Shown: piece by piece, positions 6,453-12,895 of the stretch
Numbering within the stretch: position 1 is the stretch's first letter
How the letters are laid out: every line of letters starts with the position of its first letter
Origin: DATEJJ01 sp039649115
GTDB lineage: Bacteria; Actinomycetota; Actinomycetes; Mycobacteriales; Micromonosporaceae
NCBI GenBank assembly: GCA_039649115.1
Contig: JBBWZQ010000102.1
Span: 1 to 13,705 of the forward strand
Direction of reading: 5' to 3'
DNA length: 13,705 nucleotides
Notes under the pieces: generated by a model
What the model saw: only the letters and a program-made list of their open reading frames with translations
Told to the model about the DNA's origin: nothing
Databases searched by the model: none
Made by a program: the position numbers and the translations under genes

Positions 6453-7245
6453 CGGGAGTCCGGTCCTTGTGGGTCTTGGTCAGGTAGGTGACGACGACCA
6501 GGATGGTGCCCAGGAACAGGACGCTGGTGCCCAGGGTGCCCAGGCCCAGCCCGCTCTCGGAGCGGTCGGAGCCGAGAAAGTCGCCGAGGTTGGCACCCAG
6601 CGGCCGGGTCAGGATGTAGGCCAGCCAGAACGACAGCACCGGCCCCGCACCCAGTTTCCGCGCGCCGATGACGGCGGCGATCGCCGCGGTGGGCACCAGC
6701 ACCGATGGGCCCGGCCCCCACCCGGTGACTTCGAGGGTCCAGTCGCCGGCGGCGGTGCCCAGCGCGAAGGTCACCAACACGGTGAGCCAGTAGAAGGACT
6801 CCCGGGACGTGGTGATGATCGAGTGGATGGACAGGGTCCGTTCCCGGGCGTACCAGATGCCGAAAACCGCCGCGAGCAGGGCGGCGAACAGCGCGGTGCT
6901 GATCCACAACGGCACGCCCAGCCCGTCGGTGAGCTGGTCGGTGAGCAGCGTGCCGACCACGCTGATCAGCACCACCGCCAGCCAGTACACCGCGGGCACG
7001 TAGCGGGACAGCCGGAACTGCACGACCAGTGCCACGAGCAGCGCGGCGGAGAAGGTCAGCGTGGTGTTGGCCAGCCCGAACCCGAGGGTGGTGTTGATGT
7101 AGTCGGCGAAGCTCTCGCCGACCGTGGTGCACAGCACCTTGATGATCCAGAAGTAGACGGTCACCTCCGGCACCTTGTTCACCAGGAGTCGCGGCGGGGT
7201 CGACCGGCTGGACATCTCCATGACGGCGGCGGATGGGCCTCTCAT
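6445..7245 (-). CDS. DUF347/COG4705-like four-repeat membrane protein
   Basis: This gives 266 residues from an ATG at 7245. The frame stays open to 7680, but that upstream part is out-of-frame shadow of another gene. Four related membrane repeats are visible, each with an aromatic-Trp start and a later small/acidic pair: YFWIIKVLCTTVGESFADY (Trp33), VYWLAVVLISVVGTLLTD (Trp88), FYWLTVLVTFALGTAAGDW (Trp153) and SFWLAYILTRPLGANLGDF (Trp207). This is the pattern of DUF347-repeat proteins, which are inner-membrane proteins of uncertain function, perhaps transport. A KVPEVT motif precedes the first repeat. ATGs at 7221 and 7215 are alternative starts. The stop overlaps the GntP gene tail to tail by 8 bases. 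A possible leader peptide overlaps its start codon. Confidence 0.8.
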   Translation of the reverse strand: MRGPSAAVMEMSSRSTPPRLLVNKVPEVTVYFWIIKVLCTTVGESFADYINTTLGFGLANTTLTFSAALLVALVVQFRLSRYVPAVYWLAVVLISVVGTLLTDQLTDGLGVPLWISTALFAALLAAVFGIWYARERTLSIHSIITTSRESFYWLTVLVTFALGTAAGDWTLEVTGWGPGPSVLVPTAAIAAVIGARKLGAGPVLSFWLAYILTRPLGANLGDFLGSDRSESGLGLGTLGTSVLFLGTILVVVTYLTKTHKDRTPVT

Positions 7246-7274
7246 CGGGCAGGCCCCCGGTGCGGACTGAACAC
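7242..7274 (-). CDS. Possible 10-codon leader peptide of the DUF347 gene
   Basis: A GTG at 7274 stands 8 bases after a near-perfect Shine-Dalgarno, AAGGAG (7288-7283), and opens the short frame MFSPHRGPAR. Its TGA (7244-7242) overlaps the ATG of the DUF347 gene as ATGA, the classic start/stop coupling. The best ribosome binding site in the area therefore serves this mini-ORF rather than the long gene, whose own upstream sequence has only a G-run. Either translation is coupled through this leader, or a one-base indel has split the natural N-terminus. Confidence 0.4.
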   Translation of the reverse strand: MFSPHRGPAR

Positions 7275-7363
7275 GGCACGCTCTCCTTGATACGTCTGGC
7301 CAGGTCTCGACGAACCCTACAGCCAGTAGTATCCGAAATGCGGCAAAGCCGTCCGATGTCCCA

Positions 7364-7672
7364 CTATAGGACGGAAGGTGGCGATGCGGTGTGCGTGTCG
7401 GCGAAGGCGCACAGCCGTGCGAGTCGTCGCTGTTGCTGGCGCGGATCGCTGCCAGGCAGCGGTTGGTGGGTGCTGCCCGCGCCGCCGCGGTCGTGCCGGT
7501 TGAGGAACGCGGTGGCGTGCGCGGTGGCGAGGCGGCTGTCCAGGTACAGCAGGGCGGCCAGCGCGGCGACCGGTCCCGGTCCCGCGCCGGGGAGGATGCG
7601 GCGCACGTAGTGCGCGGCGTCGCCGGCTGCCGACCGGTCGCTGGTGGACACGGCTCCGCCCCCTCCCGCCAT
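7364..7672 (-). CDS. Hypothetical protein, 102 aa
   Basis: An ATG at 7672, 9 bases after AGGA, opens 102 codons, nearly all ending in G or C, so coding is likely. The plus-strand frame over the same bases is Gly/Arg-rich and looks like a shadow. The protein has a Gly/Ser-rich start, then helices with YVRRILP and PVAALAALLYLDSRLATAHA, and a polar Gln/Arg tail. There is no signal peptide or clear membrane helix. I do not recognise the family. It lies 40 bases after the response regulator stop and about 90 bases before the leader/DUF347 pair, all on one strand. A 6-bp inverted repeat (CCGTCC 7349-7354, GGACGG 7369-7374) brackets its stop codon. Confidence 0.55.
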   Translation of the reverse strand: MAGGGGAVSTSDRSAAGDAAHYVRRILPGAGPGPVAALAALLYLDSRLATAHATAFLNRHDRGGAGSTHQPLPGSDPRQQQRRLARLCAFADTHTASPPSVL

Positions 7673-7712
7673 CCGATCACATCCTACGTCTTGTAGGGGA
7701 GATGGGCTGCCG

Positions 7713-8396
7713 TCAGGTCTGGTTGGTGGCGGTGGGTCGGTAGAGGTGGTTGGGCCGGCCGGTCGCGCCGTATTCGAGGTGCAGTTCGATGAGCCCCTGC
7801 CGTTCCAGCTTGGCCAGGTACCGCTGCACGGTGGGCCGGCTGACCCCGAGTTCCTGGGCGATGTGCGACGCGCCGACCGGCTGCCCGGCTGACCGGATCA
7901 CATCGAGGATCTTCTGCATCGTGGGGGTCAGGTAGCGGCGGATCGCGCTGGATGACGACGATCCGCGCAGCAGGTGGTAGAGACTGTCCACAGTGGCCTG
8001 ATCCGCTTCGCCCGCGGTGGTGACCCGGCTGCGCCACCGGCGGTACGCCTCCAGCTGGTCGCGCAGTTGCGTGAAGCCGAACGGCTTCACGAGGTAGTAG
8101 ACGGCGCCGACCTGCATCGCGGAGCGCACCATCTGCAGGTCGCGGGCGGCGCTGATGATGATGCAGTCGGGTGCCGACGGCGCGGTGTGCAGGGAGCGCA
8201 GCAGGGACAGGCCGTCCTCGTCGGGCAGGTAGATGTCCAGCAGCAGGAGATCGGGGTGCAGTTCGGCGATGGCGTTCCGCGCCTCGGCGGCGCTGTGCAC
8301 CTGGCCGACGCAGGTGAATCCGGGTACCCGTTCCACGCTGGCGGCGTGGATGCGCGCGACCCGGTAGTCGTCGTCCACCACGAGGGTACGGATCAT
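7713..8396 (-). CDS. CitB/DcuR-type response regulator
   Basis: This 227-residue protein starts at an ATG (8396) that overlaps the kinase stop as ATGA, so the two are translated together. The receiver domain (1-~120) has the acidic pocket DDD at 8-10, phospho-acceptor Asp54 in LLLLDIYLPDEDG, Ser82 and Lys104 (LVKPF). The C-terminal half has the winged helix-turn-helix of this family, with ASHIAQELGVSRPTVQRYLAKLERQGLIE at ~176-204. This layout is typical of regulators paired with CitA/DcuS kinases; they bind DNA near transport genes when phosphorylated. Its likely target is the divergent ABC importer promoter and perhaps its own operon. A serine run (RGSSSSS) forms the inter-domain linker. Confidence 0.9.
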   Translation of the reverse strand: MIRTLVVDDDYRVARIHAASVERVPGFTCVGQVHSAAEARNAIAELHPDLLLLDIYLPDEDGLSLLRSLHTAPSAPDCIIISAARDLQMVRSAMQVGAVYYLVKPFGFTQLRDQLEAYRRWRSRVTTAGEADQATVDSLYHLLRGSSSSSAIRRYLTPTMQKILDVIRSAGQPVGASHIAQELGVSRPTVQRYLAKLERQGLIELHLEYGATGRPNHLYRPTATNQT

Positions 8397-9976
8397 GTCA
8401 GCGCATCCTCCGTGACCGCGGGCAGGTGCACCTCGAAGCGGGTACCCCGGGCACCGGACACGGTGATGGTCCCGCCGGCGCGGTGCACGATGCGGTGCAC
8501 CAGGGCCAGTCCCAGGCCCCGGCGGGTACCGCTGTCCGGTGTCTTGGTTGAGTACCCGTCGAGGAAGATGTCGTCCAGGTCGGTCGCCTCGATACCGGGG
8601 CCGTTGTCGGTGACCACGATGTCGATGCCGGCGTGGTCGCTGACCTGTACGGTGATCTCCCGCGGGCCGGGCTGCAGGGTGAACGCTTCGATGGCATTGT
8701 CCACCAGGTTGCCGATGATGGTCAGCAACGCGCGCGGATCGACCGCCGGCTGGTCCAGGTGCGAGTCCTCGGTGACCACCAGCCGCACGCCCTGCTCGGC
8801 GGCGATGGTGGCCTTGGCGACCAGCAGCGCGGCCACGGCGGGTGGTGCGACGCGGGCGCGCACGTCTTCCGCGCGGGCCAGCGAGTTGTGCGAGATCTCC
8901 GCGAGGTAGCTGGCCGCTTCCTCCTGCTCACCCATCTCCAGCAGGCCGGACATGACGTGCAGGCGGTTGGCGAACTCGTGTTCCTGGGCGCGCAGGGCCG
9001 TGGTGAGGCCGCTGACGGAGCGCAGTTCGCGGACGAGGGCTTCCATTTCGGTACGGTCGCGAAGGGTCACCACCGCCCCGACGTCCCGCCCGCCGAGCAC
9101 GACCGGCATCCGGTTGACCACGAGCAGGGAGTCGTCGGTCAACACCATCTGGTCGACGCCGTCCACCTCGCCGGCGAGCACGCTGCGCAGCCGGCCGGCC
9201 GGTACGAGCTGGTCGAGGGACTGGCCGGTGACGCTCGGCGGCAGGTGCAACAGGCGCTGCGCCTCGACGTTGATGACGTCGACGCGGCCCTTGGCGTCGA
9301 ACCCGATCACTCCCTCGCGGATGCCGTGCAGCATCGCCTCCCGCTCCTGCAGCAGGGACACGATCTCGGCCGGTTCCAGGCCGAAGGTGACCCGTTTGAT
9401 CTTCCATACCAGCAGCCAGGAGGCGACGATGCCGAGGCTGAGCGCGAGGGCCGAGTAGGCCGCGATGACCACGAGTTCGTGGCGGAGCTGGCCGGTGACC
9501 AGGGTTTCCAGGATGCCGACCGAGACTTGCCCGATGACCGCGCCGCCCGCGCCGAAAATCGGCGCCTTGCCGTTGGCGGAGCGCCCGAGGCTGCCGTCGT
9601 CGATGCCGAGATGGCCCTGGCCGTCGAGCACGGCGACCGGCTCCTCCAGCCGCTGGCCGATGAGCGCGGTGGTGGGGTGTGAGTAGCGCCGGCCGGTACG
9701 GTCGGTGACCACGACGTAGGCGGTGTGGGCGTGGATCCGGATCTGCTCGGCGCGCAGCTGGATGACGCCGGTGGGGTCGCCGCTCAGGAGGGCGTCGCGG
9801 ATGTCGGGCATCTGCGCCACGGTGTCGGCGATGCCCAGCGCCCGCTGCTCGTACTGTTGATCAAGCAGCCGGTTGCTGAGCGTGACGTACAGGACCCCGC
9901 CGACCGACATGGTGACGATCAGGATCCCCAGGACGCCGAGCAGGACCTGCGAGGCCAGGGTGCGCGAAGGCCACAT
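8393..9976 (-). CDS. CitA/DcuS-type sensor histidine kinase
   Basis: From an ATG at 9976 this is 527 residues. An in-frame GTG at 9994 is the alternative; neither has a clear ribosome binding site. The frame is open far upstream, but there it only mirrors the ABC ATPase. Order: membrane helix (~10-32), extracellular PASC/Cache-like sensor (~35-165) with RYSHP (Arg97, His100), membrane helix (~168-190), cytoplasmic PAS (~215-315), then the kinase core. His333 in LRAQEHEFANRLHVMSGLLEMG is the phosphorylated His of the DcuS/CitA class. The ATP domain has the N-box NLVDNAIEA (423-431), DNGPG (467-471) and RRGLGL (485-490). In the second ligand motif the usual Arg of CitA-like R-G-K appears to be Asn135 (NGKAP), with Lys137 kept. 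It senses an external, probably carboxylate, ligand and signals to the overlapping regulator. Confidence 0.9.
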   Translation of the reverse strand: MWPSRTLASQVLLGVLGILIVTMSVGGVLYVTLSNRLLDQQYEQRALGIADTVAQMPDIRDALLSGDPTGVIQLRAEQIRIHAHTAYVVVTDRTGRRYSHPTTALIGQRLEEPVAVLDGQGHLGIDDGSLGRSANGKAPIFGAGGAVIGQVSVGILETLVTGQLRHELVVIAAYSALALSLGIVASWLLVWKIKRVTFGLEPAEIVSLLQEREAMLHGIREGVIGFDAKGRVDVINVEAQRLLHLPPSVTGQSLDQLVPAGRLRSVLAGEVDGVDQMVLTDDSLLVVNRMPVVLGGRDVGAVVTLRDRTEMEALVRELRSVSGLTTALRAQEHEFANRLHVMSGLLEMGEQEEAASYLAEISHNSLARAEDVRARVAPPAVAALLVAKATIAAEQGVRLVVTEDSHLDQPAVDPRALLTIIGNLVDNAIEAFTLQPGPREITVQVSDHAGIDIVVTDNGPGIEATDLDDIFLDGYSTKTPDSGTRRGLGLALVHRIVHRAGGTITVSGARGTRFEVHLPAVTEDALT

Positions 9977-10132
9977 GAGCTGATGGTGCGTCACGGCGAG
10001 GGGTGAAGTCCATGGTGAGCAGAACGCACTCAACAGCGAGTAAAGCGACCATCGCACGAAACCGTCAGAACTCTGTCCCGACACGTGCGGGAAATCTACG
10101 CTGCCCAGCACACGCAGAAGGGATCGACCACC
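9977..10132. promoter_or_regulatory. Divergent control region between sensor kinase and ABC importer
   Basis: This 156-bp region carries both outward promoters. For the kinase, CTGACG (10068-10063), an 18-base spacer and TTTACT (10044-10039) form a weak candidate. For the importer, CTGTCC (10073-10078), an 18-base spacer and TACGCT (10097-10102, pattern TANNNT) form another, which would leave a leader of ~24 bases. GAAGGGA (10117-10123) is the importer ribosome binding site. Box assignments are inference; the divergent arrangement itself is clear. Confidence 0.4.
10077..10091. promoter_or_regulatory. Inverted repeat, candidate operator of the ABC operon
   Basis: CCCG (10077-10080) and CGGG (10088-10091) flank ACACGTG, which includes the palindrome CACGTG. 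The element lies between the proposed -35 and -10 boxes of the importer operon, a position suited to a repressor or to a regulator that bends DNA. Short arms make chance possible. Confidence 0.25.
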
Positions 10133-10963
10133 ATGCCCATTGCCCAGTCCGCGATCGAGTTGAGCGGTGTGACCAAGCGGTTCGCCACCCGTGCCGGCGC
10201 GCCGTACACGGCCCTGCGCGATCTTGACCTGACCGTGTCGCAGGGCGAGTTCTGCGCCGTCGTCGGGCCGACCGGGTGCGGGAAGTCGACGGCGCTCACG
10301 CTCATTTCCGGTCTGGAGCGCCCGTCGGCCGGATCGGTACGGGTCGACGGGCGGGACGTCTCCGGCATCACGCCGGGCGTCGGGTTCATGTTCCAGACCG
10401 ACGCGATCCTGCCGTGGAAGACCGTGCTGGACAACGTGGCGGCGGGTCCGCGCTTCCGGGGGGTCGGGAAGCGGGCCGCGATCATCGACGCCCGGGACTG
10501 GATCCGCCGGGTCGGGTTGGCCGGGTTCGAGGACAGGTACCCCCACCAACTGTCCGGCGGCATGCGCAAGCGCGTCGCGCTGGCCCAGAACCTCATCAAC
10601 GAACCGCGCATCATCCTCATGGACGAACCGTTCAGCGCGCTGGACGTACAGACGCGCGCCATCATGTCCAACGAGTTGCTGAGCCTGTGGGACCTCACCC
10701 GGCCGGCGGTCGTGTTCGTCACCCATGACCTGGAGGAGGCGATCGCCCTGGCGGACAAGGTTGTTGTCATGACGGCGGGGCCGGGTGGCACCGTCAAGGC
10801 GGTGTTCCCGATCGACCTGCCCCGGCCCCGCGTGGTCCAGGAGATCCGGTTCGAGTCCCATTTCGTCGACCTGTACCACCGGATCTGGGAGGCGCTGCGG
10901 GCCGAGGTCGACATCGCCTATTCCAAGATCACCGCGGCGGTTCCGGTAGGGGTGGCCCGATGA
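10133..10963 (+). CDS. ABC importer ATPase, NitT/TauT (SsuB/TauB) type
   Basis: I use the ATG at 10133, 9 bases after GAAGGGA, giving 276 residues; the frame also opens at 10085, but those 16 codons have no family match. Motifs are complete: Walker A GPTGCGKST (45-53), Q-loop Gln88 (MFQTD), signature LSGGM (140-144), Walker B ILMDEP with catalytic Glu165, D-loop SALD, and the switch His198 (VTHD). LPWKTVLDNV after the Q-loop is typical of the TauB/SsuB/NrtD class, which energises import of nitrate, sulfonates, thiamine precursors or aromatic acids. The signature has Met/Arg (LSGGMRKR) where many relatives have LSGGMRQR. It is the first gene of the operon; its stop overlaps the permease start. 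Confidence 0.92.
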   Translation: MPIAQSAIELSGVTKRFATRAGAPYTALRDLDLTVSQGEFCAVVGPTGCGKSTALTLISGLERPSAGSVRVDGRDVSGITPGVGFMFQTDAILPWKTVLDNVAAGPRFRGVGKRAAIIDARDWIRRVGLAGFEDRYPHQLSGGMRKRVALAQNLINEPRIILMDEPFSALDVQTRAIMSNELLSLWDLTRPAVVFVTHDLEEAIALADKVVVMTAGPGGTVKAVFPIDLPRPRVVQEIRFESHFVDLYHRIWEALRAEVDIAYSKITAAVPVGVAR

Positions 10964-11757
10964 CGTCCAGCCGCAGGGTGCTGGTCCACCTCGTGCAACT
11001 CGGGATCCTGGTGGTTGTCATCACCGGTTGGCAGCTGTGGATCGGTGGCGACTCGCGCAAGGTGATCCTCTTCGGGGAGCCGACCGGAATCGTCAACCGC
11101 CTGGGCAGCTGGATCACCGTGGGCACCGCGGTCGGCTCGCTGGGCGATCAGGTGAAGGTGACGCTGGAGGAGGCGGTTCTCGGCTTCCTCATCGGTACCA
11201 CATTGGGTATTGTCTGTGGCCTCGCGCTCGGCCGGGTCCGCTTCCTCGCCGACGTGTTCGGCCCGTTCCTCAAGGTGCTGAATTCCATCCCCCGCATCGT
11301 GCTCGGCTCGGTCTTCGTGCTCGGCTTCGGTCTCGGCCTGGAGTCGAAGGTGTTGCTCGTCATCGTCCTGGTGTTCTTCGGCGTGTTCTTCAACGCCTTC
11401 CAGGGCGCCCGCGAGGTGGACCGCAACTTCATCGCCAACGCCCGCATCCTCGGCGCATCCCGCTGGCAGGTGACCCGCCAGGTCGTGCTGCCGTCAGCCT
11501 TCACATGGATCATCGCGAGCCTGCACATCGCCTTCGGCTTCGCGCTGATCGGAGCCATCGTGGGCGAGTTCATCGGTGGCCTGCAGGGCCTCGGCGTACT
11601 CATCAAGACGGCCCAGGGCACCTTCGACGCCAACGGCGTCTGGGCCGCCATGGTCATCATGGGCGGCGTCGCGCTCGCCGCCGAATGGCTCATCACCCGC
11701 CTGGAGCGGCGGCTGCTGCGCTGGCGGCCACCACAGCTGTCCGGCCCGGACCGGTAA
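10960..11757 (+). CDS. ABC importer permease, NitT/TauT (SsuC/TauC) type
   Basis: This 265-residue membrane protein starts at an ATG (10960) overlapping the ATPase stop as ATGA. About six hydrophobic segments are visible, from VQLGILVVVITGWQLWI at the N-terminus to VWAAMVIMGGVALAAEWLI near the end. The permease EAA loop, which docks on the ATPase, reads NARILGASRWQVTRQVVLP, with the conserved Gly and the closing LP. IPRIVLGSVFVLGFGLGL and FIGGLQGLGVLI match the conserved IP..A..PL and GLG regions of the family. It forms the transmembrane pore, presumably as a homodimer, with two ATPase subunits. The C-terminus is basic. The lipoprotein gene follows after 46 bases. Confidence 0.92.
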   Translation: MTSSRRVLVHLVQLGILVVVITGWQLWIGGDSRKVILFGEPTGIVNRLGSWITVGTAVGSLGDQVKVTLEEAVLGFLIGTTLGIVCGLALGRVRFLADVFGPFLKVLNSIPRIVLGSVFVLGFGLGLESKVLLVIVLVFFGVFFNAFQGAREVDRNFIANARILGASRWQVTRQVVLPSAFTWIIASLHIAFGFALIGAIVGEFIGGLQGLGVLIKTAQGTFDANGVWAAMVIMGGVALAAEWLITRLERRLLRWRPPQLSGPDR

Positions 11758-11803
11758 ACCAACTTCCTTCACAACCAACACCCCGACACAGAGGAGTATC
11801 CGC

Positions 11804-12850
11804 ATGCCCGGAGCACGATGGCTCGCGGTGGGTGTCGCCGCCGCGGTCGCCTTGTCCGGCTGTGCCAACAAGGCCAGCCAGAGCAACAACACCGCGCCGG
11901 CCGCGGGCGCCGCCTCGGGTCCGTCGGTCAGCATCATGGTCGGCGGCTTGAGCAAGCAGATCTACCTGCCGTTCATGCTCGCCCAACGGCTGGGCTACTA
12001 CCAGCAGGAGGGGCTGAACGTCAGGCTGCAGGACGAGGGCGCCGGCATCGACGCGACCACGCAGATGATGGCCGGAAAGGTCGACGGCGTCGGCGGCTTC
12101 TACGACCACACCATCGCCCTGCAGGGGCTGGGCCAGTCGGCCGAGTCCGTCGTGTCGATGCTCGTCACACCGGGCGAGGTCGAACTGTGCCGCAACGACC
12201 TCAAGAACACCATCAAGTCACCGGCCGACTGGAAGGGCCGCACCCTCGGCGTCACCGACATCGGCTCCTCGACCGACTACCTGACCCAGTTCCTGGCGCA
12301 GAAGAACGGCGTCAGCCCGACGAGCATCCACCGCCTGGGTGTCCAGGCCGGTGCCACGCTCATCGGCGCGATGACACACAAGAACGTCGACTGCGCGATG
12401 ACCACCGAACCCACCGTGTCTCAACTGCTGGCCAACAAGCAGGCCTACATCCTGCTCGACATGCGCTCCGCGGAGGGTGCCGCCTCGGCTCTCGGCGGCG
12501 AGTACCCGGCCACCTGCCTCTACATGACAACCGGCTTCGTGCAGAAGAACCCGCAGATCGTGCAGAAGCTCGTCAACGCATTCGTCAAGACACTCAAATG
12601 GATCCAGGCGCACAGCGCCGCCGAGATCAGCGACCAGATGCCGGCCGACTACTACTCGGGCGTCGGCAAGGACGCCTACACCCAGGCGCTCAACAACGAG
12701 AAGGGCATCTACAACCCGACCGGTGTCATGCCGCCGAACGGACCGCCGACCAACCTGAAGGTGCTCAGCACCTTCAACCCCGACGTCAAGGGCAAGAACA
12801 TCGACCTCGGCAAGACCTACACCGACCAGTTCGTCCAGTCCGCCAGCTGA
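11804..12850 (+). CDS. Substrate-binding lipoprotein of the ABC importer (NMT1/THI5-like)
   Basis: This encodes 348 residues from an ATG at 11804, 7 bases after GAGGAG (11791-11796). A lipoprotein signal peptide ends in the lipobox LSGC, with Cys20 as the lipidated residue, followed by an Asn/Ala/Gly-rich linker to about residue 40. The binding domain follows the SsuA/ThiY/NMT1 pattern: an opening strand VSIMVGG, YLPFMLAQRLGYYQQEGLNVRL, a MMAGKVDGVGGFYDHTIAL stretch, then DWKGRTLGVTDIGSSTDYL at the hinge and VDCAMTTEPTVSQLL. The mature part also holds Cys129, Cys197 and Cys238. It captures the ligand outside the membrane and delivers it to the permease. The ligand cannot be named from motifs; the neighbouring carboxylate-type sensor suggests an organic acid. 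Confidence 0.9.
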   Translation: MPGARWLAVGVAAAVALSGCANKASQSNNTAPAAGAASGPSVSIMVGGLSKQIYLPFMLAQRLGYYQQEGLNVRLQDEGAGIDATTQMMAGKVDGVGGFYDHTIALQGLGQSAESVVSMLVTPGEVELCRNDLKNTIKSPADWKGRTLGVTDIGSSTDYLTQFLAQKNGVSPTSIHRLGVQAGATLIGAMTHKNVDCAMTTEPTVSQLLANKQAYILLDMRSAEGAASALGGEYPATCLYMTTGFVQKNPQIVQKLVNAFVKTLKWIQAHSAAEISDQMPADYYSGVGKDAYTQALNNEKGIYNPTGVMPPNGPPTNLKVLSTFNPDVKGKNIDLGKTYTDQFVQSAS

Positions 12851-12869
12851 CCGGGTGTGGCCCACCCGG
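12851..12869 (+). terminator. Terminator hairpin after the ABC operon
   Basis: CCGGGTG (12851-12857) and CACCCGG (12863-12869) form a perfect 7-bp stem with a 5-base loop immediately after the stop codon of the binding-protein gene. A T-tract is absent. A second stem, GCGGCA/TGCCGC (12883-12888 and 12899-12904), follows and overlaps the end of the convergent gene, so the short gap probably ends both transcripts. Confidence 0.55.
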
Positions 12870-12895
12870 GACGAAGCCCGGTGCGGCACCTCCCG

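Noticed and set aside
7275..7680. N-terminal extension of the DUF347 frame
   Set aside because: It overlaps the 102-aa hypothetical gene out of frame, is rich in Pro/Arg/Ser, and lacks membrane-repeat similarity.
8633..9682. 349-codon plus-strand frame opposite the sensor kinase
   Set aside because: It is a low-complexity shadow of the kinase, which carries all expected catalytic boxes.
9977..10879. Kinase reading frame continuing ~300 codons upstream on the minus strand
   Set aside because: It is antisense to the ABC ATPase, whose motifs are complete; the open frame follows from high G/C. The kinase's first membrane helix places its start near 9976.
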